A DNA stretch of 45,266 bases from Pseudomonadota bacterium (GTDB lineage: Bacteria; Pseudomonadota; Gammaproteobacteria; Legionellales; Legionellaceae), in assembly GCA_021848965.1 (NCBI GenBank), contig JAJZTL010000004.1, forward strand, positions 1 to 45,266, in the 5' to 3' direction. This document shows positions 17,505 through 25,033 of this stretch, piece after piece. Numbering within the stretch: the first letter of the stretch is position 1; each line of letters begins with the position of its first letter. The position numbers were made by a program, and so were the translations under genes. The notes beneath the pieces are model-generated. The model had not been told where the DNA came from. It saw only the letters and a list, made by a program, of their open reading frames with translations, and did no database searches.

Positions 17505-18367
17505 GACAGCAATAAAATCCCCACATAACTAGCAATCCATAAACCAATAGTGATAATTAAATGCTTATCATCGAGTAGTTCATTAGCCGTGTCTTGTCCG
17601 CCGCCGTGAGCATAAAGAAGAAAGATATAACGAAATATGCCGTAAATGACAAATATCACGGTATAAATGATATTAGAATTGAAGTGATTAATCACAATGA
17701 ATAAAGCATAGCTTAAAATGGATGCTCCTGCTGTAATAGAAATAAACATATCCAGCATTTTGGGTTCATATTTTTCGAGCACTCGACGTTGCAGGCCGCG
17801 TTCTTTATGAGGAATGCCTTCAATAGCTAATAATTCAGATCTACGTTTAGAAAAACCTAAAAATAAAGTGAGCATCATGACACAGAGTACGAGCCATTGA
17901 GAAATACTGATGCCAATGCAAAAAGTTCCTGCAAATACACGTAATAAAAAACCAATAGAAATAATAAATACGTCAAAGATAACAATATGCTTACCTTTTT
18001 TAGAGTAATACATATTCATGATGATGTAGATTAGAACAATGAGGACGAGGTACTGACTGACAAATGCCGCTAATCCAAGAGCGCCACATAAGAGAAGCGT
18101 AAAGAAACAATAAGCCTGACTTATGCTTATTTTACCTGCAGCAATGGGGCGTTCTTTCTTTTTAGGATGGGCTCGATCAGCCACAACATCAATAATATCA
18201 TTGAGTACGTAAATAGAACTTGCTGCCAGACAAAAGACAATAAAAGTCAGTAGGGCTGAAAATAATAAGTTACTTTCAGCAAAATGTAACCCAAAAACAA
18301 CGCCTGCCAAGCAAAATAAATTCTTTACCCATTGGTATGGGCGCATGAGTTTAATATATTTTTTCAT
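17501..18367 (-). CDS. UbiA-family polyprenyl-phosphate phosphoribosyltransferase (Rv3806c-like)
   Basis: A 288-residue, roughly nine-TM UbiA-family protein. The first Asp-rich motif is NDIIDVVADRAHP (56-68), followed by RPIAAG, the form seen in decaprenyl-phosphate phosphoribosyltransferase rather than in ubiquinone enzymes. The second conserved region is KRRSELL (174-180). This enzyme joins PRPP to a polyprenyl phosphate, giving polyprenyl-phosphoryl-ribose-5-phosphate, the first committed step to polyprenyl-phosphoryl-arabinose. The ATG at 18367, 1 nt after the dsbA stop, is preferred over an upstream TTG at 18424 that would overlap dsbA by 56 nt and add an untypical leader. The 4-nt overlap with dprE1 shows coupling. 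Confidence 0.88.
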   Translation of the reverse strand: MKKYIKLMRPYQWVKNLFCLAGVVFGLHFAESNLLFSALLTFIVFCLAASSIYVLNDIIDVVADRAHPKKKERPIAAGKISISQAYCFFTLLLCGALGLAAFVSQYLVLIVLIYIIMNMYYSKKGKHIVIFDVFIISIGFLLRVFAGTFCIGISISQWLVLCVMMLTLFLGFSKRRSELLAIEGIPHKERGLQRRVLEKYEPKMLDMFISITAGASILSYALFIVINHFNSNIIYTVIFVIYGIFRYIFLLYAHGGGQDTANELLDDKHLIITIGLWIASYVGILLLS

Positions 18368-18368
18368 T

Positions 18369-19037
18369 TCAATGTATTTTTTTCTCAAGCTTTCTTTTTT
18401 CAACCAAAAACTGCGTAATGGCAATCATTCTTTTTTCACTAGTAGCCATTTGTAAATCTGTTCTATAGTGGCCATCAACAACAATACTGGGAATAACATA
18501 GATTTGGTAAGCTTGCATTAATTGTAAACCTTGTTTAATTTCAGTATCGAGAGTGGGAGAGGACGCAAATGCATCTTCAGCAATTTTTCGTTTTACACCT
18601 TCATTGATAAAAAAATCTTCCATAGCAGTCTCTGTGCCGAGAGTCTTATTTCTTTCTTGAATAGCATAAAATATTTTAGGAGTGATTTGTTTTTCTATTC
18701 CCAGTGCTTGGGCAATATAATAGGCTTTAGCATAAAGATCCCAATTTTTCTCAAAGACAACAGGAATACGGTTAAAGGTGACTTGCGGTTGCTTTTTGAG
18801 CAACCATTTTTCTAATTGAGGTTCTAGCTCATAACACCAAGGACAACCATAACTGAAAAACTCCGTAACGGTGACTTCATTGTTGGAAAAATGAGGAATA
18901 TTGGCATTGCGAGGAATAACTTGGTAGTCTTTTCCTTCTTTAAAACTTTCTGTTGCAGGAGTTGAAGCTGAAGCACAGAAAGTAAACACAGAAAAAGATA
19001 TCGCCACAATAGCTCGAGCAAAAAAAGTGTTTAACAT
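18369..19037 (-). CDS. DsbA-family periplasmic thiol-disulfide oxidoreductase with CPWC active site
   Basis: 222 residues with an N-terminal signal peptide (hydrophobic residues about 8-22, likely cleavage after CASA). The thioredoxin-fold core begins with VTEFFSYGCPWCYELEP, with Cys65 and Cys68, and the cis-proline loop is YVIPSIVVDG. DsbA introduces disulfides into exported proteins. The dipeptide between the cysteines is Pro-Trp rather than the usual Pro-His, which should alter redox potential. It lies immediately upstream of the UbiA/dprE operon (1 nt spacing) and is probably cotranscribed with it. It might fold an extracytoplasmic enzyme of the glycan pathway, which is inference. Confidence 0.85.
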   Translation of the reverse strand: MLNTFFARAIVAISFSVFTFCASASTPATESFKEGKDYQVIPRNANIPHFSNNEVTVTEFFSYGCPWCYELEPQLEKWLLKKQPQVTFNRIPVVFEKNWDLYAKAYYIAQALGIEKQITPKIFYAIQERNKTLGTETAMEDFFINEGVKRKIAEDAFASSPTLDTEIKQGLQLMQAYQIYVIPSIVVDGHYRTDLQMATSEKRMIAITQFLVEKRKLEKKIH

Positions 19038-19062
19038 AAGATGTTTTCTCCAAAATAGTTTA

Positions 19063-19428
19063 TCAAATAATGAGTGCTGCCATTACGTGCCGGCCTTCAA
19101 GTGCTAATATGTTATAAGTTCGACAAGCCGCTTCAGTACTCATCATTTCAATGCCAATGCGATGACCAGTAAAATAATGAATAATTTGTAAGTTGGGTAA
19201 TCGGTGATCCGTGCCTGTTCCCACAATAACAACATCGGGATGATGAGTAATCATTTCTTGACAATGAGCTTCCGTAAAATCATCAAGATCTTGTAGGGGC
19301 CAGGTTAAAATTTGTCCAGAAGGTGTAATGAGTAAGCTGGATTGATAAGAATTCTCACCAATATTAATTTCCCCTGGTACATAGCGAGAAATTGTAAGTT
19401 GTTTAGAACGTTCTTCTGTTAAATTCAT
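19063..19428 (-). CDS. Mth938-like (DUF498) domain protein
   Basis: 121 residues covering the whole Mth938/DUF498 fold: an N-terminal strand pair, the central VVIVGTGTDHRLPNLQIIHYF and the C-terminal MSTEAACRTYNILALEGRHV, which are the conserved blocks of this family. Its biochemical role in bacteria is unknown; the animal relative NDUFAF3 helps respiratory complex I assembly. It stands 25 nt upstream of dsbA on the same strand and may head that transcript. Family assignment is confident; function is not known. Confidence 0.85.
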   Translation of the reverse strand: MNLTEERSKQLTISRYVPGEINIGENSYQSSLLITPSGQILTWPLQDLDDFTEAHCQEMITHHPDVVIVGTGTDHRLPNLQIIHYFTGHRIGIEMMSTEAACRTYNILALEGRHVMAALII

Positions 19429-19479
19429 AATGGATTAATGTATAGTAAATTTTATGCGCCAAGTATACCTATTATTAGC

Positions 19480-22400
19480 TTATTCAGACAATACCTTTAA
19501 TAACTTAAATAATTCGTCAATGGGATTACTCTCGAGGGGGAAACGATATTTTAACTGAGAAGAGCCAGCAAGTTGGTACGTTTTAGGTTGTACTTGAATT
19601 AAGGTGATGAGTTTTTCAGGACGAATTTTAGGATGTTCGTCAAATTCAATCTTGGCACTTTCAGCATTAGCAGAGATTTTTTTAACACCTAATGATTGAG
19701 CAACAAATTTTAATTCTGTTGCACGAAAGAGATTTTTAACAGAAGGTGGAAGCAAACCAAAACGATCAATCATTTCTACTTGCAAATTATCGAGTTGCTG
19801 GGGGCTTTCTGTATGAGCAATACGCTTATAGAGCACTAAACGAGTATGCACGTCGCCAATATAGTTTTCGGGAATAACTAAACTAAGGTTAAGATTAATT
19901 TCAGGGCCTGCATGCAGAGTTTTATCAAGCTCTGGAATGCGGCCTGATTTTAATGCATCGACAGCGGTATTCAATAACTCCATGTATAAACTAAAACCAA
20001 TGGTATGCATATTACCACTTTGCTCTTCACCTAATAATTCACCTGCGCCTCGAATTTCAAGATCATGGGTGGCTAGACTAAACCCTGCACCAAGATCTTC
20101 AATAGATAAAATCGCATCTAAACGCTTAATAGCGTCCGATGTCATTAAGTCTTGAGAAGGAGTTAATAAATAAGCATAGGCTTGGTGGTGTGAACGACCA
20201 ACGCGACCGCGCAATTGATGCAGCTGCGCTAAACCAAATCGGTCGGCGCGTTCAATAATAATTGTATTCGCTGTCGGAATGTCAATGCCGGTTTCGATAA
20301 TCGTCGAACAAACGAGTACTTGAAAACGCCGGTGATAAAAATCCGACATAATTTTTTCAAGTTGGCGTTCGGCCATTTGACCATGAGCGACTTGAACAGA
20401 AGCTTCGGGAATGAGTTTTCTTAATTCTGCCGCAGTATTTTCAATGGATGAAACTTGATTATGCAAATAAAAAACTTGCCCGCCACGCATAATTTCCCGC
20501 AAAATGGCTTCACGAATGAGTGATGCATTTTTTTCCATAACGAACGTTTTAATGGCTAAACGCTTTAAAGGAGGCGTGGCAATGACGGAAATATCTCGCA
20601 ATCCAGAAAGAGACATATTTAATGTTCTTGGTATGGGAGTGGCGGTTAACGCTAAAATATCTACTTCATGTCTCAATGCTTTTATTGCCTCTTTTTGCTT
20701 AACACCAAAACGATGCTCTTCATCAATAATGAGCAAACCTAAATTTTTAAATTTAATATTTTTTGATAATAACTTATGTGTCCCTATGACAATATCCACG
20801 TGGCCTAATTGTAGACCGTCTAAAACCTTGCGAGAAGCTTCGCCGGTGCGAAAGCGCGAAAGCAATTCAATGGTTAATCCAAACTCGGCAAATCGATCAC
20901 TAAAATTTTCATAATGTTGAGCGGCAAGTAATGTGGTTGGAACGAGTATGCAGACTTGTTTGCCGTTTTGAACCGCAAGAAAACAGGCGCGCATGGCGAC
21001 TTCAGTTTTTCCAAAACCTACGTCGCCACAGATAAGACGATCCATAGGGCGTTTAGCTTGCATGTCATTTAGTACTTGTTGAATAGCGAGTTGTTGATCC
21101 GGCGTTTCCTCAAAAGGAAATGCTGCCGCAAATGTTTGATAGTCATTATCAGGTTTTGCATAGGAAAAACCTTCTTGTGCTTCTCTTTGCGTATAAATTT
21201 CTAATAACTCAACAGCTGCATCATGAATTTTTTCTTGCGCTTTTTTCTTTTCTTTTTGCCATTGCCCAGTACCTAGTTTATGGAGTGGAGCATGATCCGG
21301 ATCGAGACCTGTATAGCGGCTAATTTTGTTAAGATCGGTGACGGGTACATAAATTTTATCGCCGCCAGCGTACTCTAAAGCAAGAAACTCGTTGGTTTGA
21401 CGATCATAATCTAAATGTTGAAGACCTAAGTAACGACCCACACCAAATTCAATGTGTACCACTGCTGAACCTATATGTAATTCACTTAAATCTTGAACAA
21501 TAGTATCAACATCGAGAGTGCGGCGAGTTGTTTTTCTTTGGCGTACAAGTGTTTCTCCCCAAAGCTCAGCTTCGGTAATAATACTGAGTTGATCCAGATT
21601 CAATCCTGACTCTAATGGGCCATAGCTAAGGCCAATGTGAGCAGAATCTTGAATAAAATCATGCCAAGAGGAAAAAGATTTAAAATTAACTTTAGCCGCT
21701 GTCAGTTGTTCACTTAATAACTCACGTCGCCCTGCAGTTTGGGCGCAAATTAGGACACGAGAGGTTGTTGTCGTTAGATACTGTTTGAGCTTATCAAAAG
21801 GATGTTGAATGTTTTTTTGTGCTGCAATATCGACAGGAAAAAACATCTCTTGATAAGGAATTTCGGTGTGTTGGAAAAGCTTTATTGTGGATTGAAAAGT
21901 TTCCATGGACAAAAATAAGGCATCAGGAGCAAGTAGAGGATGCGTGATGTCATATTTTTGTTGGCTATATCTTTCGTTTACTTCTTTTAAAAATTTGTTA
22001 CTTGCACATTCTAAGGTTTCTTTATCATTAATAAGAAAAAATTCGGTGCTTGGCGATAAATAGTCAAATAAAGTAGCACTTTCATCAAAGAATAAAGGCA
22101 AATAATATTCAATACCTGCAGGAGCCATACCGTCGCTAATAGTATTATAAATAGGGCAATGAGTAGGATTTCCTTCAAAATGCTGCCGAAAAGCACTACG
22201 AAAATGAGCAATACCTTTTGAATCTAAGGGAAATTCGCGCGCGGGTAATAGTGCAATTTGTTCCACTTTTTCAGAAGAACGCTGAGAGTCGACATCAAAT
22301 AAGCGAATGGTATCAATTTCATTATCAAAAAGATCAATACGAAAAGGATGCACACTTCCCATGGGATAAATATCAATAATGGATCCACGAATAGCACATT

Positions 22401-22839
22401 CGCCGTGTTCCATCACTTTGGTGACCAAAAGATATCCTGCTTTGGTTAAATGTTCACGGAACGCATCAATATCTAAATGCTGTTTAATCGATAAATGCAG
22501 GCTATGTGCGGCGATAAAACTATAGGGGGGGAGCTTATGTAAAAATGTTGGCAGGGAAACAATCAAAATTCCTTTTTTTAGTGTTTTGAGCTTTGATAGG
22601 GTAGCCAAACGTTCAGAAATAATATCTTGATGTGGAGAAAAACGATCGTAAGGTAATGTTTCTCTGTCGGGAAAAGTAAAAATATTACTAGCGTCTGAAG
22701 TTGAAAAGAAAGTGATCTCATCTTGAAGACGCTGTGCACTTAATAAGTTCGGTGTAACAATACATAATAAGCTGTCGTTTTGTTGGCTTTTTTTGCTTAA
22801 AAATAAACTTAAGGCACTACCGGAAAGCTTGTCTTTCAT
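19480..22839 (-). CDS. mfd: Transcription-repair coupling factor Mfd
   Basis: 1119 residues (E. coli Mfd has 1148). It removes RNA polymerase stalled at lesions and recruits UvrA. It shows an N-terminal UvrB-homology region, the RNA-polymerase interaction domain around VVHIEFGVGRYLGLQ, and superfamily-2 helicase motifs: GDVGFGKTEVAMRA (Walker A), DEEHRFGVKQKE (Walker B), ALTATPIPRTLNMSLSGLRD, GIDIPTANTIIIERADRFGL and QLRGRVGRS. The C-terminal TRCF domain is present. A clear AGGAG precedes the ATG at 22839, which lies 23 nt inside the 3' end of the O-antigen-ligase-like gene. The N-terminus starts about 30 residues later than in E. coli, but no upstream in-frame start is attractive. Confidence 0.97.
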   Translation of the reverse strand: MKDKLSGSALSLFLSKKSQQNDSLLCIVTPNLLSAQRLQDEITFFSTSDASNIFTFPDRETLPYDRFSPHQDIISERLATLSKLKTLKKGILIVSLPTFLHKLPPYSFIAAHSLHLSIKQHLDIDAFREHLTKAGYLLVTKVMEHGECAIRGSIIDIYPMGSVHPFRIDLFDNEIDTIRLFDVDSQRSSEKVEQIALLPAREFPLDSKGIAHFRSAFRQHFEGNPTHCPIYNTISDGMAPAGIEYYLPLFFDESATLFDYLSPSTEFFLINDKETLECASNKFLKEVNERYSQQKYDITHPLLAPDALFLSMETFQSTIKLFQHTEIPYQEMFFPVDIAAQKNIQHPFDKLKQYLTTTTSRVLICAQTAGRRELLSEQLTAAKVNFKSFSSWHDFIQDSAHIGLSYGPLESGLNLDQLSIITEAELWGETLVRQRKTTRRTLDVDTIVQDLSELHIGSAVVHIEFGVGRYLGLQHLDYDRQTNEFLALEYAGGDKIYVPVTDLNKISRYTGLDPDHAPLHKLGTGQWQKEKKKAQEKIHDAAVELLEIYTQREAQEGFSYAKPDNDYQTFAAAFPFEETPDQQLAIQQVLNDMQAKRPMDRLICGDVGFGKTEVAMRACFLAVQNGKQVCILVPTTLLAAQHYENFSDRFAEFGLTIELLSRFRTGEASRKVLDGLQLGHVDIVIGTHKLLSKNIKFKNLGLLIIDEEHRFGVKQKEAIKALRHEVDILALTATPIPRTLNMSLSGLRDISVIATPPLKRLAIKTFVMEKNASLIREAILREIMRGGQVFYLHNQVSSIENTAAELRKLIPEASVQVAHGQMAERQLEKIMSDFYHRRFQVLVCSTIIETGIDIPTANTIIIERADRFGLAQLHQLRGRVGRSHHQAYAYLLTPSQDLMTSDAIKRLDAILSIEDLGAGFSLATHDLEIRGAGELLGEEQSGNMHTIGFSLYMELLNTAVDALKSGRIPELDKTLHAGPEINLNLSLVIPENYIGDVHTRLVLYKRIAHTESPQQLDNLQVEMIDRFGLLPPSVKNLFRATELKFVAQSLGVKKISANAESAKIEFDEHPKIRPEKLITLIQVQPKTYQLAGSSQLKYRFPLESNPIDELFKLLKVLSE

Positions 22840-24034
22840 ATTTTTCTCCTAAACATAGTGCGGTCATGGTCATAAAAAACAAAAGCATAGTGGAATAATA
22901 AAATAGTGAGTCTGTAAAATTGCCTGCTATAAAGATAGCCAATAGACCTATAGCTAAAAGACGCATTTCTTTTAATTGTAATATTTCTCGAATAAGAAAA
23001 TACAAAAAAAGACAAAAAATTGAAAGTCCCAAGAAGCCAAATTCGCTTAAAAACAGCCAATATTGACTGTGAGGCTCAGCTAAGTCTTTCCAACTTGGAA
23101 TTGGATTTTCAGTATGAAAAGCATAGGCAAAGCCAGCTGTGCCGTTTCCAATTAACCAATGCCGCTTAAACAACTCTTTGGCAAAGTCGTGAAATTGTAT
23201 GCGATAGCCAAGAGAGGTTTTTAAGTAATGATTTTTATAGGCAAGCATGTCATGCGAGACATTATAAATACCTTGTTGTACTACAGGGCTTTTATAACTG
23301 ATGACGCTTAGCGTAAGAAAAGCAATTAATAAGGCAATTAAAGCCCTTTTTATGGAAAAAATGTCAAATAAAAAAATTATTACGAGAATAAGATAGGTAA
23401 TGTAGCCAGTGCGTCCTGGGCTAATAAAGAAAATCTGAAATGTAAAGAACCCAAATAAAAAACCATACATTATTTTATGCTTCAAAGAGTTTTTTGTCCA
23501 AGAAATATAAAATAACCATGCCGCTACGTAACTGGCATAAGACATCATAATACCTGTCATGATATGGTTATAAAAAACTTCGCCAGGGTCTGCGCTGCGC
23601 CAAGTAAGCCACGTGGTCCATTTTAAAAAAGATAAAAAGGCTGTGAGGCTCATAATGCCTAGAAAAAAATGGAGTGCTCGATAGCGAAATGTCGAATGAG
23701 TAAAGCCTGCAATAAGTATAGGGAAGAAAAGATACTTCAAATATTTCATGGCCATTGCCCATTTTGCAGATAATGAAGCTTCTCCCCAAAAGCAGGCAAG
23801 GCATGCCATGAGGAATAAAGCAATAGAAAAGTATGCAAGAGGCGTTTTAAAAATTAAGGGCAAAAAGCGTTGGTAATGAGGAAGGATAAGAATAAGTATT
23901 AAGGAGACAATCCAGAAAATCTGACTAAATGTCGTACTCACAGGAATAAATAAAATTAGTCCAAGTAAACACCAAGATACAATAGGAAAATCAAGGACTT
24001 TTTGATTTAAATTAGTCAGATAACGGGAGATCAT
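22817..24034 (-). CDS. O-antigen ligase-like (WaaL/Wzy superfamily) membrane protein
   Basis: 405 residues with about 11-12 TM segments and a large periplasmic loop before the last helices. The loop ends in the family motif region IGNGTAGFAYAFHTENPIP and EPHSQYWLFLSEFGFLGL, where WaaL/Wzy proteins have a conserved H(S/N)xYL pattern. A positively charged RTG motif (SPGRTGYITYL) precedes it. Such proteins transfer undecaprenyl-linked glycan to lipid A-core or polymerise repeat units; ligase and polymerase cannot be told apart here. It overlaps the upstream GT2 gene and the downstream mfd gene by 23 nt each, so the three are probably one transcript. Confidence 0.85.
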   Translation of the reverse strand: MISRYLTNLNQKVLDFPIVSWCLLGLILFIPVSTTFSQIFWIVSLILILILPHYQRFLPLIFKTPLAYFSIALFLMACLACFWGEASLSAKWAMAMKYLKYLFFPILIAGFTHSTFRYRALHFFLGIMSLTAFLSFLKWTTWLTWRSADPGEVFYNHIMTGIMMSYASYVAAWLFYISWTKNSLKHKIMYGFLFGFFTFQIFFISPGRTGYITYLILVIIFLFDIFSIKRALIALLIAFLTLSVISYKSPVVQQGIYNVSHDMLAYKNHYLKTSLGYRIQFHDFAKELFKRHWLIGNGTAGFAYAFHTENPIPSWKDLAEPHSQYWLFLSEFGFLGLSIFCLFLYFLIREILQLKEMRLLAIGLLAIFIAGNFTDSLFYYSTMLLFFMTMTALCLGEKYERQAFR

Positions 24035-24779
24035 CTAAGCTTTCTTCACAATAAATCTGTTTGATACCACGATAGAAAGAACCTTCTGCACTTAATATGG
24101 CGAGTAAAAATCCGGGTTTCCCATCAATAAAGCCTAATTGCAAAAAGTAGCAACGAAAAAACATCCATAAACTGCTAAAAACAGCTTTAGAGAGTGAACT
24201 CGATTTTCCTGCTCGTTTTCGCATTTTGGCTGTATAAGATGAGTACCTATTAAGTTTATATAACGCGTGATTAAAATCACGGAAACAATAATGCTGTATA
24301 GGTTCTTTGAGCTTTATTATTCGACTATCGGGTGGAAGTTCTACTTGTTCGTGAACAATATTACTGTTGTATCGGGCGTCTTTTCTTCTGAAAAAACGAA
24401 TATGTTGACGAGGGCACCATGAATGTTTCATCATTTTTTGGTAAAACATCATGGCAATAGGAATCCGACAGGCGTCAACGGGTTGTTCCATTATCTCGAA
24501 TAATTTTTTCTTTAATGATTCAGAAACTTCTTCGTCAGCGTCAATATTTAAAACCCAATCGCAGGTGGCATAATCTAAAGCTCGTTGTTTTTGAACTCCA
24601 TATCCAGGCCAATCCGTTTCATAGACATGGGAGGTATATTTTTTTGCAATTTCAATCGTATTATCCGTGCTGCCGGAATCTAATACAATAATTTCATTAG
24701 CCCATTTAACAGATTCGAGACAATTAGCAAGAAGTTTTGCTTCATTTTTTGCGATAATAATGACACTGAGCGATGGCAT
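24012..24779 (-). CDS. Family 2 glycosyltransferase (WaaE/KdtX-like)
   Basis: 255 residues from the preferred ATG at 24779, which begins MPSLSVIIIAKNEAKLL, the canonical GT2 N-terminus; a TTG 36 nt upstream would add an untypical leader. It has IIVLDSGSTDNT, the DxD-type metal motif in VLNIDADEEV and the acceptor-side region HEQVELP, with a C-terminal amphipathic stretch. The arrangement matches the lipopolysaccharide-core WaaE/KdtX group, which adds glucose or a similar sugar to heptose. It is followed by the O-antigen-ligase-like gene, consistent with outer-core assembly. The exact sugar is unknown. No strong ribosome-binding site is visible. Confidence 0.85.
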   Translation of the reverse strand: MPSLSVIIIAKNEAKLLANCLESVKWANEIIVLDSGSTDNTIEIAKKYTSHVYETDWPGYGVQKQRALDYATCDWVLNIDADEEVSESLKKKLFEIMEQPVDACRIPIAMMFYQKMMKHSWCPRQHIRFFRRKDARYNSNIVHEQVELPPDSRIIKLKEPIQHYCFRDFNHALYKLNRYSSYTAKMRKRAGKSSSLSKAVFSSLWMFFRCYFLQLGFIDGKPGFLLAILSAEGSFYRGIKQIYCEESLDDLPLSD

Positions 24780-24890
24780 GAGAATGAGTACATGTATGAT
24801 TATTAAGGGCTGCAAGTATATTCATTAAATACAAACGGCGCAAGTTTTTATTTTTTATCTAAAACTGTTAAAATCCAAAAATATTTTTTT

Positions 24891-25010
24891 AACTGTTCTC
24901 CCACGTCGTCATCCTCGCCAGGGATTGGCGAGGATCCAGTGCCAAGGATGGATAACGTCCCTGTCTCTGGATTCCAGCCAGTCCATGGCTGGAATGACGG
25001 GAGAGCTGTT
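24891..25010. repeat. Double-hairpin palindromic element (REP/MITE-like)
   Basis: Two perfect 10-bp hairpins with 5-nt loops: ATCCTCGCCA / TGGCGAGGAT (24911-24920 and 24926-24935) and ATTCCAGCCA / TGGCTGGAAT (24971-24980 and 24986-24995). Outer arms also pair imperfectly: AACTGTTCTCCC at 24891 against GGGAGAGCTGTT ending at 25010. The whole element could fold as a cruciform. It fills most of the divergent region between the GT2 gene and ctaA, is much more GC-rich than its surroundings, and is unrelated to the GGGCGAATA repeats. It looks like a non-autonomous mobile palindrome. Confidence 0.75.
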
Positions 25011-25033
25011 ACAATATTTCTTAAGGTAAAAAT

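Noticed and set aside
18368-18424. TTG start giving a longer UbiA protein
   Set aside because: It would overlap dsbA by 56 nt and add residues before the normal family start; the ATG at 18367 lies right after the dsbA stop.
20504-20914. Long antisense open frame within mfd
   Set aside because: Opposite-strand shadow of a strongly conserved helicase region; no start signal or domain.
24780-24815. Upstream TTG start of the GT2 gene
   Set aside because: The GT2 fold begins at MPSLSVIII; the extra 12 residues are unlike the family.
24891-25010. tRNA or small RNA interpretation of the GC-rich double hairpin
   Set aside because: No cloverleaf, anticodon arm or T-loop sequence; symmetric hairpins fit a palindromic repeat better.
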